A stretch of DNA of 58,370 nt from Lentisphaeria bacterium (GCA_017450705.1 JAFSTC010000038.1:1-58370), one strand, 5' to 3'. Counted from the first letter of the stretch, positions 1 through 9,220 are shown. Program-made: numbers and translations. Notes: a model not told the origin generated them from the letters alone.

Positions 1-468
1 CCCGAAAGCCGGGAGATCGTGACGCTCCCCGGAATGGCTCAGCTGCGGACGAGTTGCTGCATCGAGGGAGATTATACCCTGCGGGAATCCGATGCCTACC
101 GTCATTTCGAGGACTCCATCGGTGCCATCTGTGACTTCGAACGCAGGGATTTTCTCTATGAAATGCCCTACCGCATCCTGATCCGCTCCGGTTACGACAA
201 TTTGATTACCGCCGGGCGCTGCGCCTCGGGCGAAGGGTATGCCTGGGATGTGATCCGGGTCATTCCCCCCGCCATCATTTCCGGGCAGGCGGCTGGGAAC
301 GCAGCCGTGGTCGCCCTCGATTCGAACTGCGGCATCGACAGAGTCGATGTGGCCCAAGTCCAGAAGAAGCAGACCGAACAGAACGTGATGATCCACTTCG
401 ACGATGTCCTGATTCCCAAAGATCTCGCCAATGCCGGAGAAAAGGGGGATGACATCGGTCATATTTGA
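1..468 (+). CDS. FAD-dependent oxidoreductase, C-terminal part (gene cut by window edge)
   Basis: The reading frame is open from the first base, so the N-terminus with the Rossmann FAD-binding motif lies outside the window. The visible 155 residues include MPYRILIRSGYDNLITAGRC and a following segment GEGYAWDVIRVIPPAIISGQAAG, which resembles the C-terminal FAD-contacting end of the FAD_oxidored (PF12831-type) family, where an Ile-rich helix follows a Gly-Arg-x2-Ser motif. Such proteins are common in planctomycete and Lentisphaera sugar-degradation clusters, but the substrate cannot be told. It lies 90 bp upstream of the secreted beta-helix gene and may belong to the same cluster. Confidence 0.75.
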   Translation, partial: PESREIVTLPGMAQLRTSCCIEGDYTLRESDAYRHFEDSIGAICDFERRDFLYEMPYRILIRSGYDNLITAGRCASGEGYAWDVIRVIPPAIISGQAAGNAAVVALDSNCGIDRVDVAQVQKKQTEQNVMIHFDDVLIPKDLANAGEKGDDIGHI

Positions 469-478
469 GTCGACCGCA

Positions 479-511
479 TTTTCACCGTTTGTTTTTTATG
501 CCCGGTGAAAA
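479..511. other. Stem-loop between oxidoreductase and beta-helix genes
   Basis: TTTTCACCG at 479-487 and CGGTGAAAA at 503-511 form a perfect 9-bp stem with a 15-nt loop, 10 bp after the stop codon of the first gene. There is no clear U-tract after it, so it could be an attenuating or processing hairpin rather than a classic terminator. Confidence 0.45.
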
Positions 512-558
512 TACTGCCGAACTTCATCTCTCATCTGTGACGATCGGAGGAAAAGGCT

Positions 559-2985
559 ATGAAAAAAACGATGATGATCCTGCTCCTCGCCGGCGCGGTC
601 CTTTCCCTGCGGGCGGACCACGGCGCGGGGGAATTGCTCAAGCCCGGCAGGACGTGGTACGTCGCGGTCGGCGGCAGCGACAAAAACGACGGAAAAACGC
701 CCGGGACGGCTTGGAAAAGCATCGAGCACGGTCTGAAATTTTTGAAGGCCGGAGACACGCTGCAGATCGGGGAAGGCATCCACAAGACCGGCCCGGAAAA
801 GATCATGCTTCCGGGAAAAAAGCGTTTCGTTCCGGACACTGCCACGCTGAGGACCGACGGCGTCCCCGGTTCTCCGATCCGCATCCGCGGCGCGGAGAAC
901 GGCAAAACGGTCCTGACCGGCGCGGTGTATTTGCCCGCGGCGGAGCGAAGAGCCGATCCGCAGCTGGCGGAGTTCGAACTCGCCGACCCGCCGCTGTACG
1001 ACACCGTGTGGGAATACCCCTCCGATCTCATGCTTCAGCGGGTCCCGGCGCTCTTTCTTGTCAAAGAGTATCCCGGCACCTATTACCTGGCGCCGGACAA
1101 CACCATGACGGTCCATTTTGCCGCGGCCGGGCAGAAGGGCGTGCACGTCTCTCACGACCGCATCGGCCTGAGTCTCCAGGCCTGTTACGTGATCGTGGAG
1201 AACCTGACTTTTACCTACTACCGCGAGGCCCTGTTCGCCCAGCAGAACATGGCCGTCACCCGCAGGGTGAATCACGTGACGATCAGGAATTGCACGTTCG
1301 CCAACACCTACAAGGCGGGAGTGATCCTCCACTTCATGGACAAGGCGCTCGTCACGGGCAACCGCTGCATCGGCAACGGCGATTACGGGTCGATCCGGGT
1401 AAGTCAGTCCTCCGGCAATCTCATCACGGGCAACTGGGCGGGCAGGAGCCCCCAGACCCGCCGGGACCTGCGGCCCTATGCGCATAATTACGCCATGCAG
1501 AAATACGGCGGCACCGGGGACAGGGAAAATCACTTCATCGGCAACGTGATGGACGACGTCTACGCCTTCCGCTGGAAGCCTCTGGCGGATCCGGGGTCCC
1601 GGTTCGAGGAGAACATCCTCACGGGCATTTTGTATGCCGAAAGCAAGCCGACGGAGATCTTCGTCCGCGGAAACCTTCTTGCGGGGGAAGTCCAGTGGAT
1701 GAGCATCGGCCGGAATCTCGAGGAAAAGGACTTTGCCGGTTCGCCCGTGGTCTTCAAAGAGAACGCCCGCAGAAAAGAGGATTTCAAAATCGATTCCGAG
1801 CCTCTGCGGCGGGCCTTGAAACTCAAGATGGAACGGGAAGCGCCGGTCTTCCCCAAGGTCGTCTTCGAGGATCCCGTCGTGACGTATGCGGACGACACCG
1901 CCGCCGTGGTTGCGTTCCGCACGCCCGACAACGACGGCTGGGGAAGCTGCCGTCTCCGGGAGAAGGGGCAGGGGCGGACGGTCCAGTTCAAGTCTCCCCG
2001 GCAGGGTTCCCGCCACGGGCTGGGCCTGACCGGGCTGAAGCCCGCCACGGTCTACCAGTACAGGTTTGTTTTTTCCGGCCGGCGCGGCGAAAGTGCCCAG
2101 AGTCCGTGGATGGAATTCCGGACCGCCGCCGAAAAGGCCGCGCCGCAGACGATTGCGGTCGATCCCCGCAAGATGAGTCTTTTCGAGGCCGGTCTGCGCG
2201 CCCGTCCCGGGGACACCGTGGTGCTCCTGCCCGGGACCCATTACGGCCAGTTCATCCCCGCCCGCAGCGGCGACCCCGGCCGTCCCGTCACGCTCCGGGC
2301 CGAACCGGGCGCGGTGATCGACGGCATGGGATTCTACACACCGCTCGTCGATCTCTCGAACCTGAAGCATTGGATCATCGACGGCCTCTCCTTCGTCAAT
2401 CTGGCCCCGCTGGGAAAGATGGGGTTGATCCGGGCGGAAAACGCTTCCGACATCACCATTCGCAACTGCCGCGGGGCCGAACACCCCTACACCGGCGGAC
2501 CCTTTTTCACCGGGAGCGGGGAGGGATTCCTCATCGAGAACAACCTCTCCCGCGGCGGCAGCTACCCCCTGATGATCCGCGGGAGCAATCACGTCATCCG
2601 GCGCAACACCATCGTCAACGCCACGTTCTTCAGCATCTTCGCCGCCAACGTCAAGGGCCTCACCGTCACGGACAACATCTTCTACCGGCCCTGCGTCAAG
2701 GAAAAAAAGAATCCCGCGATCCTCCTCGAAAACATCCTCGGCAAAGTCGTCTGCGACGGGAACGTCTATTTTTCGCCGCATGAACACCACCCTCCCGGGG
2801 GGATGATCCGTAACAGGAATCAAAAAGTCATTCTGCCGCCCGGGACGATCGGGCATTGGCGCGAAAAGAGCGGTTTCGACCGCACGAGCATCTGCGCGGA
2901 TCCGCAGTTCGTCAACATGGAACGGGGGGATTTCCGCCTGAAGGAGGGGTCCCCCGCGCAGGGAAAAGGAGCCTGTTTCAAATGA
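559..2985 (+). CDS. Secreted right-handed beta-helix protein with central FN3-like domain (copy 1)
   Basis: 808 residues. A signal peptide (residues 1 to about 19, cleaved near LRA-DHG) sends it out of the cytoplasm. Residues 25-430 carry a parallel beta-helix signature: YVAVGGSDKNDGKTPGTAWK at the start (DUF1565-like), followed by many N-x-I/V-x-x-N turns. Residues about 440-525 look like a fibronectin type III domain (GWGSCRL, then LTGLKPATVYQYRF). A second beta-helix fills residues 530-800. GGAGG lies 8 nt upstream of the start. The fold is typical of polysaccharide lyases and related carbohydrate-active proteins, but I see no catalytic motif I can assign. The gene overlaps the next by ATGA, and a close paralogue with the same neighbour lies at 35775-38189. 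Confidence 0.9.
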   Translation: MKKTMMILLLAGAVLSLRADHGAGELLKPGRTWYVAVGGSDKNDGKTPGTAWKSIEHGLKFLKAGDTLQIGEGIHKTGPEKIMLPGKKRFVPDTATLRTDGVPGSPIRIRGAENGKTVLTGAVYLPAAERRADPQLAEFELADPPLYDTVWEYPSDLMLQRVPALFLVKEYPGTYYLAPDNTMTVHFAAAGQKGVHVSHDRIGLSLQACYVIVENLTFTYYREALFAQQNMAVTRRVNHVTIRNCTFANTYKAGVILHFMDKALVTGNRCIGNGDYGSIRVSQSSGNLITGNWAGRSPQTRRDLRPYAHNYAMQKYGGTGDRENHFIGNVMDDVYAFRWKPLADPGSRFEENILTGILYAESKPTEIFVRGNLLAGEVQWMSIGRNLEEKDFAGSPVVFKENARRKEDFKIDSEPLRRALKLKMEREAPVFPKVVFEDPVVTYADDTAAVVAFRTPDNDGWGSCRLREKGQGRTVQFKSPRQGSRHGLGLTGLKPATVYQYRFVFSGRRGESAQSPWMEFRTAAEKAAPQTIAVDPRKMSLFEAGLRARPGDTVVLLPGTHYGQFIPARSGDPGRPVTLRAEPGAVIDGMGFYTPLVDLSNLKHWIIDGLSFVNLAPLGKMGLIRAENASDITIRNCRGAEHPYTGGPFFTGSGEGFLIENNLSRGGSYPLMIRGSNHVIRRNTIVNATFFSIFAANVKGLTVTDNIFYRPCVKEKKNPAILLENILGKVVCDGNVYFSPHEHHPPGGMIRNRNQKVILPPGTIGHWREKSGFDRTSICADPQFVNMERGDFRLKEGSPAQGKGACFK

Positions 2986-4226
2986 AGTTCATTTCCGAAA
3001 ATCACGAAAACTGCTGGAACGCGGCGCTGAAACTGCTGCAGCCCAGCCAAAAGGAACTGGAGCACGGGCTGGAACTTCATGACACGCTCTTCGCCATGGA
3101 CCACTTCGGGTTTCTGCCCTACGGGACGTGGAACGAGGCTTTCGTCGAGATGTGGAATGAACTCAAGGCGAAAAACATCGGTCAGCGCGCGCTCCAGGAA
3201 CGCATGAGCCACGTCCACTACGACCAGTGCTGCCGCGACCCCGAATGCGCGGCGCGCTTCCGTACCGTCATGCGATCCAGCGGTCTCAAGTGCATGGTGC
3301 ACACCGTCGCCGAAGGCAAGAGCCGCGAGGCGGACTTCAAGCGCATGGCGGACAACGTCCAGCTCCTGCGGGTCTTCCGCGACACGATCTCCCAGGCCGG
3401 GAGCGTCGCCGATATCCGCAAAATCAACGAAGAGGGCAGGATCGCCGTGATCTGGAGCGTCAACGGGCCGCCGCTCGTCGGCGCGCTGGAGGATCTCCAC
3501 GAGGAGATGCAGTGGATCGACGTCTGGGAGCGCATGGGCGTCCGCCTGATGCACATGAGTTACAACCGGCGGAACTTCGCCGCCGACGGCTGCGCCGAAA
3601 GCGCCAATGGGGGATTGAGCGCTCTGGGCCGGGAACTGATCGCCCGTCTCAACAGGGTCGGCATCATCGTCGACGTGCCCCACACTGGCGCCCGCAGCAG
3701 CATCGAGGCGGCGCAGTTGTCGGAAAAACCGATCATGGCCTCCCACACGGCCTCCAAAGCCCTGTTCGACTACATCCGCTGCAAGGACGACGAAACGCTC
3801 CGTGCCATCGCCGACAAGGACGGTCTGGTCGGCGTCTACGCCAGTTCCCGGATGCTCGGCGGCACCGGGGATCTCCCGATGATGCTCCGGCACATCCGCT
3901 ACATCGCCGATCTGATCGGCAGCCGGCATGTCGGCATAGGGACGGACACCATGTATATGCATCTCTGGCCGACGTCGGACAGGATCTCGGCCTATGAGAA
4001 CGCCGAATTCACCGACCGCTGGTGGGGCAACTGGCGGGAATTCCCCAATCCCAACAAAAACATCCCCGTTCCCAACGAGACCCACTACGGCAGCCTCGGC
4101 TGGCTCAACTGGCCGCTTTTCACCGTCGGTCTGGTCAAATCCGGGTTCAGCGACGAAGAGATCGCTGATATCCTCGGCCGGAACTTTCTCCGCGTCCTTG
4201 CCGCCAACAGGGAAGGCGAAAATTAA
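2982..4226 (+). CDS. M19 (membrane dipeptidase) family protein with altered metal site (copy 1)
   Basis: 414 residues, no signal peptide. The start overlaps the previous stop (ATGA), which implies translational coupling with the secreted beta-helix protein. Similarity to M19 dipeptidases is clear in MSYNRRNFAADGCAE, GIIVDVPHTG (His234), IMASHT (His255) and VGIGTD (Asp322). However, the D-x-H-x-D zinc motif near residue 40 reads D-H-F-G-F, the bridging Glu of the family is Asn161 (WSVNGPP), and the substrate-pocket His is Tyr194. A two-zinc dipeptidase site therefore seems lost; it may be a one-metal hydrolase, an epimerase or lyase, or a binding protein. The transporter downstream suggests it acts on an imported compound in the cytoplasm. 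Family assignment is firm, activity is not. Confidence 0.88.
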   Translation: MKFISENHENCWNAALKLLQPSQKELEHGLELHDTLFAMDHFGFLPYGTWNEAFVEMWNELKAKNIGQRALQERMSHVHYDQCCRDPECAARFRTVMRSSGLKCMVHTVAEGKSREADFKRMADNVQLLRVFRDTISQAGSVADIRKINEEGRIAVIWSVNGPPLVGALEDLHEEMQWIDVWERMGVRLMHMSYNRRNFAADGCAESANGGLSALGRELIARLNRVGIIVDVPHTGARSSIEAAQLSEKPIMASHTASKALFDYIRCKDDETLRAIADKDGLVGVYASSRMLGGTGDLPMMLRHIRYIADLIGSRHVGIGTDTMYMHLWPTSDRISAYENAEFTDRWWGNWREFPNPNKNIPVPNETHYGSLGWLNWPLFTVGLVKSGFSDEEIADILGRNFLRVLAANREGEN

Positions 4227-4255
4227 AAAAAAGCAATCTTTTCGGCCCCTCCCGG

Positions 4256-4284
4256 TTGTAATTTTTTCGTCGGCGTGCTAATTT
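4256..4284 (+). promoter_or_regulatory. Predicted promoter of the SSS transporter gene
   Basis: TTGTAA at 4256-4261 and TAATTT at 4279-4284 with a 17-bp spacer ending in GTGC (extended -10 TGC). It would give a leader of about 105 nt, which contains a GC-rich hairpin (GCGGAA pairing with TTCCGC near 4300-4325). Confidence 0.45.
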
Positions 4285-4396
4285 AAGGAAATACGTCTTT
4301 TTTCGCGGAAGGGGTTCCTTTCCGCATCGGGTGTGTCCGCGGACGGCGGCGGGCCTCGTTTTTCGGGGGGCCCGGTGAGCGGTCCTGCGGGAGAAA

Positions 4397-6718
4397 ATGG
4401 AGGTTTTTGAAAGAATGTCCTGGATCGATTGGGTCATCGTCGTCATTCCGGTGTTCATCGTGATGTACGCCGGGTGGAACATCCGCAAGTACATCACGGG
4501 CGTGGCCGACTTCGTCGTCGGCGGGCGCGTCTGCCGGCGCTACGTCATCACCACCGGCAACATGGCCAACGCGCTGGGGCTCATAACGCTGGCCGCCTTC
4601 ATCGAAGTCCATTACCGGACGGGATTCGCCCTGTCCTTCTGGGAGAGTCTGAAACTGCCGATCTCCGTGATGATCTCACTCTCCGGTTACTGTCTCTACC
4701 GCTTCCGCGAGACCCGGGCGCTGAGCATCGGCCAGTTCCTCGAGATGCGCTACAACCGCAGTCTGCGCATCTTCGCCTGTTTCCTGCGCTCCATCGCGGA
4801 AATGATGGCCAACATCATCATGCCCGCCATCGCCGCTCGCTTCTTCATCGCTTATCTCGATCTGCCCCGGACCGTCAATATTTTCGGTTTCCCGTTCCCC
4901 ACGTTCATGATCATCACGGCCGTCATGCTGACGCTGGCCATCTCCCTGATCTGCTGGGGCGGCACGCTGGCCATCATCGTCACCGACACCATCCAGGGGC
5001 TGATGTGCTTCCCGCTGATCGTCGTCTTCGTCCTCTTCATCCTGATCAAGTTCTCCTGGCCCAGCGAGATCGTTCAGGTCATGATGGACCGGGGAGCCGG
5101 AGAAAGCTTCATCAATCCCTACGACATTTCCGAACTGCGCGACTTCAACCTCTTCTATTTGTTCGTCACCTTCTTCGGCATGTTCCTTCACGCGGCCAGC
5201 GGCGTCACCGGCGGCAGCAACTGCGCCGTCAGTCCCCACGAGAGCAAGATGGGTTCCATCCTCGGCGCGTGGCGCGGCGCCTTCACCAGCGTCTTCTACA
5301 TCGTCATCGCCATCGGCATCATCACCGTGATGAACCACAAGAATTTCGCTTCCGACGCCAAGGCGGTCCGGACGAACATCTCCCAGAGCATCGCCAACGA
5401 ACTGATCCCCGACACCGCGGAACGGGCGAAATTCATGGACGCCATCCGGGCGATCCCCGCAAACAACCACACCATCGGCAAGGACCGGCCCCTCTCCGAC
5501 AAGCGGAACATCGACACCGTCTACTACAAGACCGCCGAGAAGAGTTTCGGGACTTCGGGGGAGGGCAGCTCCAAGGCCCAGCAGTACAACACGATCTTCA
5601 AGCAGCTGATGCTGCCCATGGCCATGCGTCAGATCCTGCCCGTGGGTCTGGCCGGACTCTTCTGTCTCATGATCGTGCTCTTCATCATCTCCACCGACGA
5701 CAGCCGCATCTACAGCGCCAGCGCCACGCTGGTGCAGGACTGCGTCGTTCCCTTCTTCAAGAGCGACTTCCTGACCCCCGAAAGACACATCAAACTCATC
5801 CGCGGGATCTCCATCGGCGTGGGCGTGTTCTTCTTCTTCGGATCGTTCTTCATGGCGCAGATCGACTACATCAACATGTTCGTCAGCATCATGTACGGCA
5901 TGTGGATGGGCGGATGCGGCCCCATGATCGTCTTCGGCTTCTACAGCCGCTTCGGGACCGCCGCGGGCGCGTGGGCCTCTCTGGTGTCGGGCATGTTCAT
6001 CAACGTGGGCGGCATGCTCATGCAGCGGAACTGGGCCCGGTACATCTATCCCTGGCTGGAGGAGGCCGGTCTGGTGGACAGCGTCGCCAGTTTCCTCACC
6101 ACCGTTTCGAGGCCGCTCAATCCCTTCATCGTCTGGGAGATGAACCGGCTGAAGTTCCCGATCAACTCCTATGAAGTCTATTTCCTGGCGATGTTCACGT
6201 CGCTGGTGGTCTACTGCGCGGTCTCTCTGCTGACCTACAAGAAACCCTTCAACCTCGACCGCATGCTGCACCGCGGCATCTACGCCGTCGAGGGCGAGAA
6301 GAAGATCCACTCCGCGTGGACTTTGAAGACGGTCTGGAGCAAGCTCGTGGGCATCACGCCGGAATACACCCGCGGCGACAGGATCATCGCTTGGAGCGTG
6401 TTCTGCTACTCCTTCGTCTACAAGTTCTTCATCGCCTTCGTCTTCGTGGTGGTGTGGAACCTCTTCTCGCCGTGGCCGATCGAGTGGTGGGGCCACTATT
6501 TCCTCATCGTGAGTCTGGTCATTCCGGGCATCGCCGCGGCGGTGACGGCCGTGTGGTTCACCTGGGGCAGTTCCCGCGACCTCATCAGTCTCTTCCGCGA
6601 CCTCAAGCACCGCGTGGCCAATCCGCTTGACAACGGCATGGTCGACGGTCACGTCGCCATCTCCGACAAGGCCAAGTTCGAGAAACTGGAAGAGGCTTCT
6701 CCCGCCCAGAGCAAGTGA
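4397..6718 (+). CDS. Sodium:solute symporter (SSS) family transporter
   Basis: 773 residues, almost wholly hydrophobic, with well over ten predicted membrane helices; first helix at about residues 13-27. The layout matches SSS transporters, with an extra polar stretch near residues 315-400 (KDRPLSDKRNIDTVYYKT) between helices and a cytoplasmic tail rich in charged residues. It probably imports a sugar, sugar acid or amino acid using the sodium gradient. The start is uncertain: GGGAG lies only 3 nt before 4397, while an in-frame ATG at 4415 has GGAGG 11 nt upstream. It follows the beta-helix and M19-like genes on the same strand and probably takes up the product released outside. Confidence 0.85.
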   Translation: MEVFERMSWIDWVIVVIPVFIVMYAGWNIRKYITGVADFVVGGRVCRRYVITTGNMANALGLITLAAFIEVHYRTGFALSFWESLKLPISVMISLSGYCLYRFRETRALSIGQFLEMRYNRSLRIFACFLRSIAEMMANIIMPAIAARFFIAYLDLPRTVNIFGFPFPTFMIITAVMLTLAISLICWGGTLAIIVTDTIQGLMCFPLIVVFVLFILIKFSWPSEIVQVMMDRGAGESFINPYDISELRDFNLFYLFVTFFGMFLHAASGVTGGSNCAVSPHESKMGSILGAWRGAFTSVFYIVIAIGIITVMNHKNFASDAKAVRTNISQSIANELIPDTAERAKFMDAIRAIPANNHTIGKDRPLSDKRNIDTVYYKTAEKSFGTSGEGSSKAQQYNTIFKQLMLPMAMRQILPVGLAGLFCLMIVLFIISTDDSRIYSASATLVQDCVVPFFKSDFLTPERHIKLIRGISIGVGVFFFFGSFFMAQIDYINMFVSIMYGMWMGGCGPMIVFGFYSRFGTAAGAWASLVSGMFINVGGMLMQRNWARYIYPWLEEAGLVDSVASFLTTVSRPLNPFIVWEMNRLKFPINSYEVYFLAMFTSLVVYCAVSLLTYKKPFNLDRMLHRGIYAVEGEKKIHSAWTLKTVWSKLVGITPEYTRGDRIIAWSVFCYSFVYKFFIAFVFVVVWNLFSPWPIEWWGHYFLIVSLVIPGIAAAVTAVWFTWGSSRDLISLFRDLKHRVANPLDNGMVDGHVAISDKAKFEKLEEASPAQSK

Positions 6719-7285
6719 CCCCGCCCCCCATGGGGGGACATCGTGCTTATTCGATAGGCCAGTTCCCCACATGGGTAGGTAACGAAAAAAGAACGTCTCG
6801 GCGGTACACTTTGCCCACGGGACGCGAGGCGGTTGCCGCCGAGCGCGCAGACCGAATGTGAATGGACCGGCAACCGAAGGGCAGCCGGATGCGCTCAAGT
6901 ATTTGAGCGCAGATGAACGTAGGTCGAGCAGTAAGCCGTGAGCGAAGACGGGCAAAGCCCGGCTGAGCGCAGGCGCGCAACTTCAGAAGAAAATTACCCC
7001 GAGGTCCGCGCTTTTCCGCGGGAAGGAATAAAAGGAGGGGTCCGGGGAGGGAAAACCGCGAAGCGGTTGTCTCTTCCCCGGCAGGACGGCCCGTATTTCA
7101 GCAACGGTCCGCATTAAACTTACCTGTATGTGGAACAGAGCAACTCGATAAAGCAAGCGGCATCCGCAGGTAAACACCTCGGACGCCGTTTGAGTTTCCC
7201 GGCCCGCTTCCCGTTCGGGAACAGGCGGAAAAATGTCTTTCGAGTCCCGGCTCTCCTCTGCCGTGAGCACTGAAATCCGGTTTTG
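6719..7285. other. Hairpin-rich non-coding region between the SSS and lgt-like genes
   Basis: No convincing gene. The stop codon is followed at 6724-6737 by the palindrome CCCCCCATGGGGGG. GCGCTCAA (6891-6898) pairs with TTGAGCGC (6903-6910), CGGGC (6949-6953) with GCCCG (6957-6961), and AACCGC (7054-7059) with GCGGTT (7063-7068); the last sits inside a wider CCGGGGA / TCCCCGG pairing. It forms the left border of the lower-GC island and could hold an RNA or be the relic of a mobile element. Confidence 0.4.
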
Positions 7286-8044
7286 TCATGGGAGAGCAGT
7301 ATTATGCCGCTGTCTTTTTCCGTACAGCGAAATAACTCCGGCAAAAAGAAAGACGACACTGAGCATTTGCGCGGGTGACAGCTGGTGAAATCCCCCGATA
7401 TCGCCCCGATTGTCTCCCCGAAGAAATTCCAGTAAAAATCGTTCCGCGGGCATTAAAATCAAATACCATGCGGCCCGCTTGTGAAAAGGAACTTTCTGAA
7501 ATAAAATCAGGAAGATCGCCAGCAGAGAAACCGATTCAATCAGCTGGACAGGTATCAGCGGAGTATTTCCGTATCGTTGATAAGGAAGCGATCCCGGAGG
7601 AAATTCAACCCCGAGGCAAGCCGAAGGCAAACCATAACAGCACCCTCCGCAAAAACATCCGATCCGCCCCAGCGCCTGCGCCAAAGAAAATGCAGGGAGA
7701 AACAAGTCGAAAAGCAGGGAAGGCTTTATCCGACAGACTTTCCCATAGACCAAATAGAAAATAATGCAGCCAGTCAGCCAACCGTAGAAGGTCAAACCGA
7801 ACCCCCAGGGCATGGTCAATGCCTTCCACCCGCCGCGGAATATCACATCGGATAAATATGCGGTAAACACGCCGCTCAGCATGGACAGGGGAATTGCAAT
7901 CATGATCTTGTTTTCAAGATCCGGCTCCTGCGATATTTTTTTCAGCTGAAAACGCACTGACAGAGTGATTGCCAGCAGGGCGATCCCCGTGCATAGGGGA
8001 AACATGCCCAACTTATTGCCGAACAGATCAATATATGGGAACAT
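7286..8044 (-). CDS. Lgt-like prolipoprotein diacylglyceryl transferase family protein
   Basis: 252 residues starting MFPYIDLFGNK, with AAGGCG about 7 nt upstream; a longer frame exists but lacks a ribosome site. At least six hydrophobic segments. The Lgt hallmarks are partly visible: SLAQALGRIGCFCGGCCYG (the Gly-Arg-x-Gly-x-Phe/Cys core), a P-V-Q-L-I-E-S segment, and ERFLLEFLRGDNRG near the C-terminus. Lgt moves diacylglycerol from phosphatidylglycerol onto the lipobox cysteine of prolipoproteins in the inner membrane. The sequence is divergent, is a little short, and lies in a lower-GC patch, so it may be an extra, dedicated copy rather than the housekeeping enzyme. It follows a small membrane protein gene by 22 bp. 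Confidence 0.8.
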   Translation of the reverse strand: MFPYIDLFGNKLGMFPLCTGIALLAITLSVRFQLKKISQEPDLENKIMIAIPLSMLSGVFTAYLSDVIFRGGWKALTMPWGFGLTFYGWLTGCIIFYLVYGKVCRIKPSLLFDLFLPAFSLAQALGRIGCFCGGCCYGLPSACLGVEFPPGSLPYQRYGNTPLIPVQLIESVSLLAIFLILFQKVPFHKRAAWYLILMPAERFLLEFLRGDNRGDIGGFHQLSPAQMLSVVFLFAGVISLYGKRQRHNTALP

Positions 8045-8066
8045 GTTTCGCCTTATGCACCGAAGA

Positions 8067-8522
8067 TCAGGGAATGCGTTTTTTGTTGATGATGGAATAA
8101 CAGCCTGCAATCAGATAACAGATTCCCGCAACACATCCCCACAGAATATTGCCCGGACCGACAAAGCTGTTGAGCACGATGAACAGAGCTCCGATGATCA
8201 TCAGGAGTCCGGTGACGACCGAAAGCCTTGTTTTCCCGAAAAACGAAAGAACGAAACAAATCAGACTGACGATTACCAGTGCTGCCAGTATCCCGGCCAT
8301 CGCGTCGCTGGTTCCGGCTGCGGCCGCCTGAGTGGCCGTATCGCCCTGTTTGGCCGCTTCTTCTTTTGCCGTCTCGCTGAGCCCGGCGATCGCAGCGGCA
8401 CAGACCGTGGCGCACAGAATGTTGGGAATACTTGCCATAAAAGCGATGATGCCAAGAATCCATGGTGCATTGGACTTGTGTTGCTGCGTTTTAACTGTGA
8501 CGGTTACATTTTCATTTTCCAT
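8067..8522 (-). CDS. Small four-helix-type membrane protein, function unknown
   Basis: 151 residues. The start MENENVTVTV is chosen because AAGGAGGA precedes it by 6-7 nt. A short charged N-terminus is followed by hydrophobic segments at about residues 20-45 and three more between 75 and 145, with an Ala/Thr-rich loop (EEAAKQGDTATQAAAAG) after the first. The sequence has the look of DUF4064-like or DUF308-like membrane proteins but I cannot place it firmly. It is just upstream of the lgt-like gene and probably co-transcribed with it. Confidence 0.75.
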   Translation of the reverse strand: MENENVTVTVKTQQHKSNAPWILGIIAFMASIPNILCATVCAAAIAGLSETAKEEAAKQGDTATQAAAAGTSDAMAGILAALVIVSLICFVLSFFGKTRLSVVTGLLMIIGALFIVLNSFVGPGNILWGCVAGICYLIAGCYSIINKKRIP

Positions 8523-8587
8523 GACATTTTTCCTCCTTATGCCGTTATTTCCCACCTCTGCACCGTGCAAAGATCGGTTTTGATGCC

Positions 8588-9220
8588 TCAGAATTTCAGA
8601 TTCAAACGCCTGAGAAGTGGCGAGAATCTTTCATGGCTGAAAAAGGGTGAACTGGGATGATCGACTGCGCAGAATATTACGGGACGACCGTCTGCCATGT
8701 AATACTCCCACAAGCGGCCGTGAAGCTCACCGGGCAAGCCGTCATCGCTCAATTGTTTTCTGCCCTTTCCCAAATCCTCCGGAAGGGCCTGCCAAACTTT
8801 TTCTCCCCAGACAATGACGATACCCGGCTCAAGTTCGTGCAGCGCCTTTTTGAACAGGCACAAATGCCGAGGATCGTTGAATTTTTCCGGGTGCTTTTCC
8901 TTTTCCGTTGCCCCTTCCGGCTCCTGCAGATAGTTGTAAAAGGCGACCCGCTGATAGAATGCGACGAGTTCCCACGGGGCGAGTTTCCTCCCGGCGGCCG
9001 CATTGGCGAACTTTGTGAAAGTTCCGATCCATCCGCCCGGACTCTCCGCGACCCCCTGCTTGTAAGCCAGATATTTTTCCATGCAGCGGCTTGTGAAGTC
9101 GATATCGCAATCATCGGAGGCGCAATAATGCGATGCCCCGACGATCAGCAAGTTCCGGCTTGCCTTGTAATAATCTTTCCCGACATACGGCCTGAAGCCG
9201 AATTCCATCTTTTTGCCCAT
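8588..9220 (-). CDS. Uracil-DNA-glycosylase-fold-like protein, uncharacterised
   Basis: 210 residues. NLLIVGASHYC near residue 23 and IVIVWGEKVWQALP near residue 133 resemble the strands of the uracil-DNA glycosylase fold, and VDHPSSPFFSHERFSPLL at the C-terminus resembles the His-Pro-Ser motif of that superfamily. The catalytic Gly-x-Asp-Pro-Tyr motif is not present (GASHYC in its place), so glycosylase activity is doubtful. Family members with this layout are usually left as hypothetical. The gene has lower GC than the surroundings and lies 65 bp upstream of the membrane protein gene. GGAG is 11 nt before the start. Confidence 0.6.
   Translation of the reverse strand: MGKKMEFGFRPYVGKDYYKASRNLLIVGASHYCASDDCDIDFTSRCMEKYLAYKQGVAESPGGWIGTFTKFANAAAGRKLAPWELVAFYQRVAFYNYLQEPEGATEKEKHPEKFNDPRHLCLFKKALHELEPGIVIVWGEKVWQALPEDLGKGRKQLSDDGLPGELHGRLWEYYMADGRPVIFCAVDHPSSPFFSHERFSPLLRRLNLKF

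Noticed and set aside
496-2856. Long minus-strand open frame opposite the first beta-helix gene
   Set aside because: Low-complexity, Arg/Asp/Gly-rich translation with no family signature; it is the antisense shadow of a well-supported secreted protein with signal peptide and ribosome site.
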